Assembly: GCA_903896505.1 (NCBI GenBank)
Contig: CAITXU010000272.1
Location: forward strand, 1 to 38,872
Source of the DNA: an uncultured Verrucomicrobiota bacterium
GTDB taxonomy: Bacteria > Verrucomicrobiota > Verrucomicrobiia > Limisphaerales > UBA9464
DNA: 38,872 nucleotides
Reading direction: 5' to 3'
The first letter of the stretch is position 1. Each line of letters opens with the position of its first letter. The position numbers and the translations under genes were made by a program. Below are positions 1-7,065 of the stretch, piece after piece. The notes under the pieces were generated by a model. It was given only the letters and a program-made list of their open reading frames with translations. It was not told the origin of the DNA and made no database searches.

Positions 1-116
1 CCCTCCGGACGCAAGTCCCTCCGAAGGAGGGACATCCAACGGAGGGACGCGTCCCGCCACTGCGGGACAAGTCCCCATTTACTGCTGGGATCATCACCAC
101 TCCCGATCTAAAGGCA
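1..116 (+). repeat. Dispersed repeat (family C), copy 1
   Basis: A non-coding stretch with two small hairpins (GTCCCTCC/GGAGGGAC at 15-33 and GTCCCG/CGGGAC at 51-68), followed by a CAAGTCCCCA block and an AAGGCACC block. The same succession occurs in reverse complement around 30700-30815, with a shorter direct copy at 18028-18110 and a short inverted copy near 21350-21400. I see no gene in 1-264; the rest of that stretch is unremarkable downstream sequence of the leftward ridA gene. Confidence 0.7.
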
Positions 117-264
117 CCTTGGTAGCGGGACTCCTCCCCGGTCTTAGGCGGTCCAAGTCAAGCTCCCCACGCAATTCAGCTCAAGTTATACCCAGCATGA
201 CCTCGGAGCGCCACGGGTGGGATGCTGCTGTACCGCAGGTGCAGAAAGGCTGTGATTGGTCAGC

Positions 265-660
265 CTACGCGACTGCGCTGTAGGAGGCGATGACCTCGAT
301 TTCCACGTTGGCCCCGCGGGGCAGGGCCGCGATTTGGATGGTCGAGCGCGCTGGAAACGGAGCCACAAAGTATTGGCTGTAGAGCTCGTTCATCGATTGA
401 AAGTCAGCCAGGTTGGTCAGGAAGACCGTGCTCTTGACCACATGGCGGAAATCGAGCCCCTCGCTCTTCAAAATGCGCTGGATGTTTTCCAAAACAATTC
501 GGGTCTGTTCCTTGATATCCGTGGGCACAGGACCCGACGGATTGGCCGGATCAATGGGAATCTGTCCTGAACAGAAAAGGAGGTCTCCGAGGCGGACGGC
601 GTGCGAATAGGGTCCGATGGCAGGGGCGGCCCCGGATGGCGAGATGGCAATTTTACTCAT
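265..660 (-). CDS. ridA: RidA family enamine/imine deaminase
   Basis: A 131-residue protein, the usual RidA/YjgF length and full length for the family. RidA hydrolyses reactive enamine/imine intermediates such as 2-aminoacrylate, released by PLP enzymes, to the keto acid plus ammonia in the cytoplasm. The family landmarks are present in order: IGPYSHAV near the N-terminus, FCSGQIP, a central QTRIVLENIQ helix, VVKSTVFL, and the C-terminal block PARSTIQIAALPRGANVEIE, which holds the substrate-binding Arg and the conserved Glu. ATG start at 660. It lies 3 nt downstream of iscX and is probably the last gene of the leftward rsmD-iscX-ridA operon. Confidence 0.95.
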   Translation of the reverse strand: MSKIAISPSGAAPAIGPYSHAVRLGDLLFCSGQIPIDPANPSGPVPTDIKEQTRIVLENIQRILKSEGLDFRHVVKSTVFLTNLADFQSMNELYSQYFVAPFPARSTIQIAALPRGANVEIEVIASYSAVA

Positions 661-663
661 GAA

Positions 664-864
664 TCAACGGTTTTCTTCATACCAGGACATCTGAATGTTT
701 TCGAGAATCTTTTCGTTCGAACCATCCGGCGCGTCGCTGAAGTCCTCCAGTTCCAGGACCATCTTGTGCAACTTGGGAAAGCTCAGGCGGAGCGGGTCTT
801 GATCGGGAAACTTGTCCATCAGTGCCCAAGCGATTTCCTCGGTGTCTTTCCAAGTGAGTTTCAT
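664..864 (-). CDS. iscX: IscX (YfhJ) Fe-S cluster assembly modulator
   Basis: A 66-residue acidic protein matching IscX over its full length. Recognisable family features are WKDTEEIAWAL at the start, the P-D-DP motif (FPDQDPLRLSF), the LEDF-D-P segment and the SNEKILENIQMSWYEE end. In Proteobacteria IscX binds IscS and iron and modulates Fe-S assembly, usually as the last gene of the isc operon. Here it sits between rsmD and ridA with no other isc gene in view, so its partner must be encoded elsewhere. Start ATG at 864, 37 nt after the rsmD stop. The identification is firm; the role in this organism is inferred from the family. Confidence 0.9.
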   Translation of the reverse strand: MKLTWKDTEEIAWALMDKFPDQDPLRLSFPKLHKMVLELEDFSDAPDGSNEKILENIQMSWYEENR

Positions 865-901
865 ATGGTTTCGCCATTCCTCGCCGACTCTGGTCCGGGC
901 G

Positions 902-1477
902 TCAAGTGACGCCCAGGATACGAATCACCGTATCGCCATGTTTCAACATCCGGCGTTCCTTCCAATGTGCCGGTAATTCGAGGGTGTCGCGACGGGTATG
1001 CCCGATGATAAAAAGACCGTCCGGCATGAGCAATCCGGGAAGATGGTCCTCGTCGAGCAATCGTTGGGCGAGGGAAGTGGACCGCCGACCGACATTCTTT
1101 TCGCCATAGGGGGGATCGGCAATGATGAGGTCGAAGCGACGGTCGGTGGGCGCCAATTGCGGCAGTGCGATGAAGACGTCCATCACGCGGAGTTCCACCC
1201 GGGAGGAGTCGAGGCCGCTGGATTCGAGATTGTCCCGATAGTAGCGGGCGTGCTTCGCTGATTTCTCAATGCTGAGCAGGGACACCGCCCCACGGCTGAG
1301 ACACTCCTGTCCCAGCGCACCCGTACCGGCGAAGAGATCCAGCACTCGGGTTCCCTCGACAAACCCTCCCAGGCTGTTAAAGACGGCGAGCTTGACCTTG
1401 TCGGGCATGGGCCTGACCCCAAGCCCATCGGGCACCTTCAACAACCGTCCGGCGGCATCCCCGCCAATGATACGCAT
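902..1477 (-). CDS. rsmD: RsmD, 16S rRNA (guanine966-N2)-methyltransferase
   Basis: An AdoMet-dependent methyltransferase that modifies G966 of 16S rRNA in the assembled 30S subunit. It begins with the family hallmark MRIIGGDAAGR. RPMPDKVKLAVFNSL follows, then the SAM-binding motif VLDLFAGTGALGQECLSRGA and the catalytic DPPY in LIIADPPYGEKN. The product is 191 residues from the ATG at 1477, the usual length. A GTG 26 codons upstream (1555) is open but lies inside a strong hairpin that ends the preceding leftward gene, so the ATG is preferred. First gene of an apparent operon with iscX and ridA. Confidence 0.95.
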   Translation of the reverse strand: MRIIGGDAAGRLLKVPDGLGVRPMPDKVKLAVFNSLGGFVEGTRVLDLFAGTGALGQECLSRGAVSLLSIEKSAKHARYYRDNLESSGLDSSRVELRVMDVFIALPQLAPTDRRFDLIIADPPYGEKNVGRRSTSLAQRLLDEDHLPGLLMPDGLFIIGHTRRDTLELPAHWKERRMLKHGDTVIRILGVT

Positions 1478-1534
1478 GAACCGAGGATGGACCTCCACCA
1501 CGCCCAACGGAAGAACCTTCCGCCCGTCCCATTG

Positions 1535-1562
1535 AGGCCCGGTGATGGATGTCACCGGGCCT
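1535..1562 (-). terminator. Strong hairpin after the EXORDIUM-like gene
   Basis: A perfect 11-bp stem (AGGCCCGGTGA at 1535-1545 pairing with TCACCGGGCCT at 1552-1562) with a 6-nt loop, starting 11 nt past the stop of the leftward gene at 1574. There is no T-run on the minus strand; on the plus strand a short TT follows. It probably acts as a transcription end or RNA-stabilising hairpin between two leftward genes. Confidence 0.55.
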
Positions 1563-1573
1563 TTCGCATTCTG

Positions 1574-2530
1574 TTACTGCATGACACAGTAATTGCTTCC
1601 GTTGGCTGCCCGAATCAGGTTGCGCTGGATGAGGTAGTTCCGGGAACCCAGAGTAACGTTGTAATAGGCACCGCTGGGGAGGGTCAGGGTCTTGCCGAAG
1701 GTCCAGGCGCATTTATCGGCATTTTCGTAACCGACAGCGTCCCACCAGCCAATCTCAGGGTCGGTGACGGTCTCTTCAAGCTCATGGGCGATAACCGAGA
1801 CCATTCCGTCGACCCCGGGATTTCCATTGGGGGAGTTGACCGACTGGGCCGAGCAACTGCTGAGACATTTCTTGGCATTTCCCACAAAGGAGTACCGAGC
1901 CTGACCGGCGTTCACATAGTCCGAGGAGTGCCAACCGCAGAATTGTGAGCAAAATCCGCTGTAGTTGATGTTGGCCGCCGAGGTGAGGACGAAGTACACG
2001 CCATCGGGATTGTAGGGAAGGGCTTTGTTCGTCGCCGTTCCGACCGTCAGGGCATGGTTGACGATGGTCAGGAAGGAGGAGTCGCGCAGGGTGGTCCCCG
2101 ACGATCCGGAGTCAAAATACTCACCTCCAAAGATGACTTTGCCGGTGATATTGAAACCGTTGGTCGAGTACGTCTTGTTGATGTTGAAGTAAGGAGACCC
2201 TCCGATGCTGTTGAGGAAATCCCGGACAATCTGCTGACCAGCCGGAGTGTCGGAACCATCCGTCGAATTCCAATTGCCGTACCAAATGACATAGACCGTC
2301 GGCGTCTGGATGAGGTCGCCTCCGTAATAGGCTATCGGGTTTGAGACGGCATTGGTCGATCCGGTTGTGGGAGCGGTACGAATCCCGCGCCGGTTGATAT
2401 CGTGAGGAACGATGGAAGGGTGTTGAGCGGCAAGCGCCGAACCGATTCCGGTCAGCCAGCCAACCACCGCCAGGCAACCGAGCCAGGAAAGTCGTGATAT
2501 GATGTGAGTGAGACTGGATTGATGAGTCAT
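1574..2530 (-). CDS. Secreted EXORDIUM / phosphate-induced protein 1-like protein
   Basis: A 318-residue protein with a clear Sec signal peptide (hydrophobic core about residues 15-33, likely cleavage after SALA). The mature part follows the plant EXORDIUM/PHI-1 family block by block: IAYYGGDLIQTPTVYVIWYG, a FLNSIGGSPY segment, GEYFDSGSSGTTL, DGVYFVLTSA, the Cys-bearing FCSQFCGWH, YSFVGNAKKC, and NGNPGVDGMVSVIAHELEE followed by TDP and GWWD. The family is extracellular; plant members take part in brassinosteroid/growth responses, and no reaction is established. The HELEE segment resembles a metal site, but calling it a protease would be a guess. ATG at 2530 is chosen over an upstream TTG (2569) because the signal peptide begins just after it. 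Confidence 0.85.
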   Translation of the reverse strand: MTHQSSLTHIISRLSWLGCLAVVGWLTGIGSALAAQHPSIVPHDINRRGIRTAPTTGSTNAVSNPIAYYGGDLIQTPTVYVIWYGNWNSTDGSDTPAGQQIVRDFLNSIGGSPYFNINKTYSTNGFNITGKVIFGGEYFDSGSSGTTLRDSSFLTIVNHALTVGTATNKALPYNPDGVYFVLTSAANINYSGFCSQFCGWHSSDYVNAGQARYSFVGNAKKCLSSCSAQSVNSPNGNPGVDGMVSVIAHELEETVTDPEIGWWDAVGYENADKCAWTFGKTLTLPSGAYYNVTLGSRNYLIQRNLIRAANGSNYCVMQ

Positions 2531-2564
2531 ACGCCTAGCTAAATTCGGTAAAATTCCTAGGCGT
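2531..2564 (-). promoter_or_regulatory. Inverted repeat directly upstream of the EXORDIUM-like start
   Basis: A perfect 8-bp inverted repeat, ACGCCTAG (2531-2538) and CTAGGCGT (2557-2564), with an 18-nt AT-rich spacer. One arm abuts the ATG at 2530. In the mRNA it could fold over the ribosome binding region; as DNA it could be an operator. No further evidence separates the two. Confidence 0.4.
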
Positions 2565-2767
2565 GCCAATGGATTTATCTAGGTAAATATCGTAGGGATT
2601 TGGCCGTTGGGATCGGGTTTTGCTTTCAGATTTTCACGATAACGGTAAACTTGGGGTGAAATCCGATATGGCTTCGTTGTCCTGTACCGGATTCACCCTG
2701 GGAAATTGCTTCCAGGCCCCAAATTCTTTTGGGAATTCTCCCGGGACGCAGCTTTTTTCTTAGGTTT

Positions 2768-2798
2768 TTGACTTACCATCCATCGGGCTCAGTAGGAT
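2768..2798 (+). promoter_or_regulatory. Weak candidate promoter for rsmH
   Basis: The 333-nt divergent gap between the EXORDIUM-like gene and rsmH (2531-2863) holds no gene. The only consensus-like pair I see on the plus strand is TTGACT (2768-2773) and TAGGAT (2793-2798) with a long 19-nt spacer, about 65 nt before the rsmH start. This is a tentative reading. No mraZ precedes rsmH here. Confidence 0.25.
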
Positions 2799-2863
2799 GG
2801 GATTTTCAGGTGCCGGTGGCGGCTAGGCGACCAGCCCACCCTCCGCTATCGTTCCGGATATTC

Positions 2864-3952
2864 ATGTCCGATGTCCCCTCCATTGAACCCACTCCAGGCG
2901 AACCACCGCGCCCCAAACGGCGCCTGCGGTACCCAGGGAAGAATCCCCGTCGCTTCGAGGAAAAGTACAAGGAGCATCGACCTGAGGCCTTTCCGGAGAC
3001 GATAGAAAAGGTGATGGCCAGCGGAAAGACACCGGCCGGGACCCACCGCCCCATTCTGTTAGACGAGGTCCTGGAGGTTCTGGCCGTTCAACCGGGCGAC
3101 GTGGTGGTGGACTGCACGTTGGGGTACGGAGGACATGCCCGGGAATTGCTGGGCCTAATTCGTCCGGGAGGCCGGTTGATTGGTTTGGATGTCGACCCGC
3201 TCGAGCAGCCCAAGACAACCGAAAGGTTGCGCGCGGCGGGATTTGGGCCTGAAATCTTCACGCCGGTCCGTCGGAATTTCGCCGGGTTGCCGCAAGTTCT
3301 GGCCGAACAGCAACTGGATGGTGCCGACGCTGTTCTTGCCGATTTGGGCGTTTCCTCGATGCAAATCGATGACCCGGCGCGTGGATTCAGTTTCAAGGCC
3401 GATGGTCCTTTGGACCTTCGGCTCAATCCGTTGCGGGTGCCATCAGCCGCCCAATTGCTGGCAACGCTCCCGGCGGATCGGCTGGCCCTGCTCTTCGGGG
3501 AAAATGCCGATGAACCCCATGCAGAATTGCTGGCAGGGGAATTGGTCAAGGCTCGCGATCGGCGGCCCCTGGACCGCACTCAAACGCTTGCCACCGAAAT
3601 TCGTGACATCCTGGCGAAACATCGTTTGAGCGCAGGGAAGGAAGCGGACAACGACTGCATCCGGCGGGTCTTTCAGGCGCTCCGAATCGCGGTCAATGAC
3701 GAGTTTGGAGCGCTCGACACCTTGCTCCGGGGTCTGCCGTACTGTCTGAAACCGGGGGGCAGGGCCTGCATTCTCACCTTCCATTCCGGGGAGGACCGAC
3801 GGGTCAAAAAGGCGTTTCAGTCGGGGGTTCGGCAGGGCCTTTATTCCGCTGCGTCCGATGAGGTTGTGCGTCCCTCCCGTGAGGAGGTTCATGGCAATCC
3901 CCGCAGCGCCTCAGCCAAACTGCGCTGGGTGGTCCGTTCCGACCGCTCCTGA
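2864..3952 (+). CDS. rsmH: RsmH (MraW), 16S rRNA (cytosine1402-N4)-methyltransferase
   Basis: Methylates N4 of C1402 in the 30S decoding centre using AdoMet. Family blocks are all present: HRPILLDEVLEVL, the SAM motif VVDCTLGYGGHARELL, ADLGVSSMQIDDPARGFSF followed by DGPLDLRLN, IRRVFQALRIAVNDE, and ILTFHSGEDRRVKKAF (SGED where most members have SLED). The C-terminus NPRSASAKLRWV is typical. The product is 362 residues, about 50 longer than the Escherichia coli protein because of a basic N-terminal extension (about residues 1-60, rich in Pro/Arg/Lys). ATG at 2864 is preferred over the first in-frame codon (2729), which reads through promoter-like DNA. It is convergent with panB, with one base between the stop codons. 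It is detached from the mra/fts cell-wall cluster where it normally lies. Confidence 0.95.
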   Translation: MSDVPSIEPTPGEPPRPKRRLRYPGKNPRRFEEKYKEHRPEAFPETIEKVMASGKTPAGTHRPILLDEVLEVLAVQPGDVVVDCTLGYGGHARELLGLIRPGGRLIGLDVDPLEQPKTTERLRAAGFGPEIFTPVRRNFAGLPQVLAEQQLDGADAVLADLGVSSMQIDDPARGFSFKADGPLDLRLNPLRVPSAAQLLATLPADRLALLFGENADEPHAELLAGELVKARDRRPLDRTQTLATEIRDILAKHRLSAGKEADNDCIRRVFQALRIAVNDEFGALDTLLRGLPYCLKPGGRACILTFHSGEDRRVKKAFQSGVRQGLYSAASDEVVRPSREEVHGNPRSASAKLRWVVRSDRS

Positions 3953-3953
3953 C

Positions 3954-4739
3954 TTAAACGGTCGGATGCGGCAGCGAAAGTTCCCTCATCCAATCGCCCG
4001 CCGCCTGCCGGATGATTTCACCGGTATGCGCCTTCGGAGTCACGAACTTCGGGGTAAACCACGGGAATCCCCCCACCAGGTCGGGGGTCACGAGAATCTG
4101 GCCGTCGCAGTCGGGACCGCTACCAATGCCAATGGTGACCATTCGTGGATGGCGGTGGGTGATTTCAGCGGCCACCGGCGGGGTCACCAACTCAAGTACA
4201 CAGGCAAAAACTCCAAGCGATTCCAAGGCGGTGGCATCTTCCAGCAGCCGCTGACGTCCAGATTCATCACGCCCCTTGATGCGATATTTCCCCCCCTCCT
4301 CCAGCACGTGCTGGGGCAACATGCCCAGGTGGCCACAAAACGGAATCCCAGCATCCAGGATGGCTTGAATTTGAGGCAAGATTTCCCGGCCCCCTTCAGC
4401 TTTGACAAAATCGGCACCGGCTTCCTGGAGTCTCCGGGCAGACGCAACTGCTTCCTGGGGCGTGCCATAAGTGTGGATGGGAAGGTCGCCACCGATAAGC
4501 GCTCCCGGGCGTGCCCGGGCCACCGCCCGAAGGTGGTGAACCATTTCATCCAGTGTGACGTGGGTGGTGTCGGGGTATCCCAGCACCACCATGCCCAGGG
4601 AATCACCCACCAACAGAACATGAACCCCGGCTTCATCCAAGAGCCGTGCGGTGGGGTGGTCGTAGGCCGTCAGGGCCGCGACCGGCACTCGCCCTTTCAT
4701 CGAGCGGACGGCTTCGACCGTCAGTTTCGTCCTCTGCAT
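3954..4739 (-). CDS. panB: PanB, 3-methyl-2-oxobutanoate hydroxymethyltransferase
   Basis: First committed step of pantothenate synthesis: 5,10-methylenetetrahydrofolate plus 2-oxoisovalerate gives ketopantoate, in a Mg-dependent TIM barrel. Family motifs are seen in order: VAALTAYDHPTARLLDEAG, LLVGDSLGMVVLGY, GGDLPIHTYGT, the substrate lysine region FVKAEGG, GHLGMLPQH, the acidic LELVTPP and GIGSGPDCDGQILV. The product is 261 residues from ATG 4739 (MQRTKLTV). An in-frame ATG 12 codons upstream (4775) lies within the loop of a GC-rich hairpin, so the internal start fits the family better. It stands alone with no panC or panD in view. Confidence 0.95.
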   Translation of the reverse strand: MQRTKLTVEAVRSMKGRVPVAALTAYDHPTARLLDEAGVHVLLVGDSLGMVVLGYPDTTHVTLDEMVHHLRAVARARPGALIGGDLPIHTYGTPQEAVASARRLQEAGADFVKAEGGREILPQIQAILDAGIPFCGHLGMLPQHVLEEGGKYRIKGRDESGRQRLLEDATALESLGVFACVLELVTPPVAAEITHRHPRMVTIGIGSGPDCDGQILVTPDLVGGFPWFTPKFVTPKAHTGEIIRQAAGDWMRELSLPHPTV

Positions 4740-4760
4740 ACCCGGGACGTTCGCGTCCGC

Positions 4761-4791
4761 CGGGGGGCGTGTCATCTAAAACCGCCCCCCG
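4761..4791 (-). terminator. GC-rich hairpin between the propeller gene and panB
   Basis: CGGGGGGC (4761-4768) pairs with GCCCCCCG (4784-4791) around a 15-nt loop, 20 nt past the stop of the leftward gene at 4812. No T-run follows on the minus strand. Its placement mirrors the hairpin at 1535-1562: each overlaps the longer alternative start of the next gene. Confidence 0.5.
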
Positions 4792-4811
4792 GGGCATCGC
4801 TCGGAAGCGAT

Positions 4812-6935
4812 TCAGTACCGAATCCGGAAGAACCCGACCTTGACCTGAAGTGGGACCACTGCCGGGGAAGCCGGAAAGGATTGAACATCGGTCCAAGTGG
4901 CGTCGGTGAGGGCGGATTTGTGTTGGAGCACAAATGGACCTCCGTCGCCTGCCCACTCCACCGTCAATGAATCCGCCTGACCGGAAATCTTTGTGATTCG
5001 GACGGCAGGAACCGCCGAAATGCTTCCGAACAGTCCATGCTCCTCGATTCCGATGCCGCCGCTGATGCCGGCCACGAAATAGAGCCGATTGGCATCGCCA
5101 CCCCGAACGCCGTTTCCGAAGGCGATATCCCACAATCCCTCAATCACGATGGGTTCATCATGAACGTCGGACAGTGTCCCAACCCAGTTCCCGCTGATCG
5201 CGTCGTAAACCTGCACCGTTCCATCGCCGAAGTTGCCGATCAGGATACTTCCGCTGAATTGAGCAAATCCGGAGGGAGCCTGGGCAATGCCCCAGGGGGA
5301 GTTCAGTTTTCCGGTCGAAGCAAAACGACGGATCAGTTGACCACCGGAATCAAAGACATTGACGAAGCCGTGACCCGGTCCTGCGACATCATCATGTTGG
5401 TCGCCGTCCTGGAGGGCATAGGTGACGAACAATTGTCCACCCAGGCTTCGAATCCCAAAAGGAGCATAACCGCTGGGAATGGTCGGATCCGAAAAGCCAC
5501 CCGGGAATTGAACCGGTCCGAAGTGATCATCAAACACGTCCACGCGTCCGTGATGGAAATCGGTGGCGTACAGAAGGTTGCTACCACCGTGCTGTGCAAT
5601 GGCCAGACCTTTGTAAACAGTTCCATTCGCCGAATTGTCGACCTTGAGGACGGCATTCGTTCCGCTATTCCAGCCGGACAGAGTTCCATCTTCGGTTGAA
5701 AAAACAAAGCGAGCCGGCAATCCGGCAGCCACCTGAAAATTCGTTGTCCCGTTGAAGATAATGCCGGTCGGGGAACCGGGCGGTGTACCACCGCCTGCCG
5801 TCGGCACCGTAACCACCAACGATTGGACACTCCCATCCGTGTTATAGACGGTGGACAAACCGGTGTGATTGTCATTGATCCAGAAGGGGCCGGTGGGACT
5901 GAAAGCAATCGCCCAGGGATTCACCAGGTTGGTGTCCAGCTTATCGGCCAGTCCGGGCAGGTCCGAAACCAGGTTGTGTTGAGCATAGGCCGCAGCACTC
6001 GACACCGTGAGACTGACGGTTGCGGACGTGGTTTGAATGCCCAGATTATCCGTCGCGATGGCGGTCAACAGATGGGTACCGCTGGACACTTGGTTCCAAG
6101 GCAGCGCGAAAGGAGACGGAACCACTCCGAGCGAAGCGGCCCCATCCAGATATTCCACATGGTCCACCGAACCGTCCGTATCGGCGGCCGCGACCTTCAA
6201 GGTAAAGCTGGCCGGAGAAAGGAACAAAGCACCGGAACCGGGACTCGTGATTCGAACCGTCGGAGGTGCATCGATGGTGATGGCAACGGGGCTGGACGTA
6301 TTGGTGGCTCCCAGATTGTCCGTCGCCACGGCCGACAAGGAATAAACTCCAGCCGTCAAATTGGTGACCTGAAGCTGGAACGGCGGAACGGTGACCGAAC
6401 CCAGGGAATTGGTTCCTGCAAAGAACTGGACGGTCGCCACGGAGCCGTCCGCGTCCGAAGCATCTGCTGTCACCAGGAATTTGGCCGGCACCGCAAGGAC
6501 CGTCCCATTGGTGGGAGAGGTCAGAGAAACGGTTGGCGGCTGATTCGGGGCGGGCTGGACGGTCACGCTTCCCTTCATGAAGGACGCGTGGGGGATGCAA
6601 TGGTAGGCAAACGTGCCGGGATCAGAGAAAGTATGGGAAAAATTTTGGCCCAGGCTGAGCAGGGCGCTGTTCAAAAGAGCCGGGGCTCCGTCGCTTGTGA
6701 CCGTGTGTTGAATGGAATCCTTCTGAGTCCAGATCACGGTATCCCCCACATGCACGGTGACTTTGGCTGGATTAAAGGCAAAACCAGAGATGGAGACATT
6801 GATTGTTGCCGCTCGGACATTCGCGACGTTCAGCAACGATCCACAGAGGATGGCAGCAATTGGGAAACGCCACCGAAAGGTCTCAAATAAATTGACGTGA
6901 AGATGACTGCGAAGGGTGGTCCAAAGAGAGTTCAT
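4812..6935 (-). CDS. Secreted cupredoxin-Ig-beta-propeller protein (TIGR03118-like)
   Basis: A 707-residue exported protein. The start at ATG 6935 gives a signal peptide (hydrophobic about 24-40, cleavage near VRAA); the longer open frame runs back over the upstream pseudopilin gene. Residues about 44-127 form a plastocyanin-like cupredoxin with the full type 1 copper set: His77, Cys113, His116, Met120 (CIPHASFM). Two Ig-like domains with repeated SDADGSV/ADTDGSV and ATDNLG motifs follow (about 133-230 and 231-325). From about 332 to 640 comes a six-bladed-propeller-like domain resembling the TIGR03118 family (LVNPWAIAFSP, GPFWINDNHTG, LYATDFHHGRVDVFD, LNSPWGIAQAP). The C-terminus (FVLQHKSALTDATW...FRI) resembles the verrucomicrobial YVLQ...FYR ending. 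Function unknown; extracellular copper binding or electron transfer is plausible. Confidence 0.85.
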   Translation of the reverse strand: MNSLWTTLRSHLHVNLFETFRWRFPIAAILCGSLLNVANVRAATINVSISGFAFNPAKVTVHVGDTVIWTQKDSIQHTVTSDGAPALLNSALLSLGQNFSHTFSDPGTFAYHCIPHASFMKGSVTVQPAPNQPPTVSLTSPTNGTVLAVPAKFLVTADASDADGSVATVQFFAGTNSLGSVTVPPFQLQVTNLTAGVYSLSAVATDNLGATNTSSPVAITIDAPPTVRITSPGSGALFLSPASFTLKVAAADTDGSVDHVEYLDGAASLGVVPSPFALPWNQVSSGTHLLTAIATDNLGIQTTSATVSLTVSSAAAYAQHNLVSDLPGLADKLDTNLVNPWAIAFSPTGPFWINDNHTGLSTVYNTDGSVQSLVVTVPTAGGGTPPGSPTGIIFNGTTNFQVAAGLPARFVFSTEDGTLSGWNSGTNAVLKVDNSANGTVYKGLAIAQHGGSNLLYATDFHHGRVDVFDDHFGPVQFPGGFSDPTIPSGYAPFGIRSLGGQLFVTYALQDGDQHDDVAGPGHGFVNVFDSGGQLIRRFASTGKLNSPWGIAQAPSGFAQFSGSILIGNFGDGTVQVYDAISGNWVGTLSDVHDEPIVIEGLWDIAFGNGVRGGDANRLYFVAGISGGIGIEEHGLFGSISAVPAVRITKISGQADSLTVEWAGDGGPFVLQHKSALTDATWTDVQSFPASPAVVPLQVKVGFFRIRY

Positions 6936-7065
6936 TTGGTCTTGGGACGCGTGGAATCCTGATTTGTTCCCGACCAAGGAAAAAAATATCGAGCTTCCGG
7001 CGAGAGAGCGGGTCCATCGTCGAGGAATGGGGGACCCGTCGGGTTCACCAACGACAGGAATGCAC

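Noticed and set aside
1904..1980. EXORDIUM-like protein as a zinc metalloprotease, from its HELEE motif
   Set aside because: The motif is HExxE-like rather than HExxH, and the whole chain fits the EXORDIUM family, for which no protease activity is established.
3858..4970. Long plus-strand ORF of 370 codons over panB
   Set aside because: Antisense shadow of panB and the end of the propeller gene; the panB frame has every family motif and this one has none.
5823..6890. Plus-strand ORF of 355 codons opposite the cupredoxin-propeller gene
   Set aside because: Low-complexity Arg/Gly-rich antisense translation with no recognisable domain; the minus-strand frame has a signal peptide and copper ligands.
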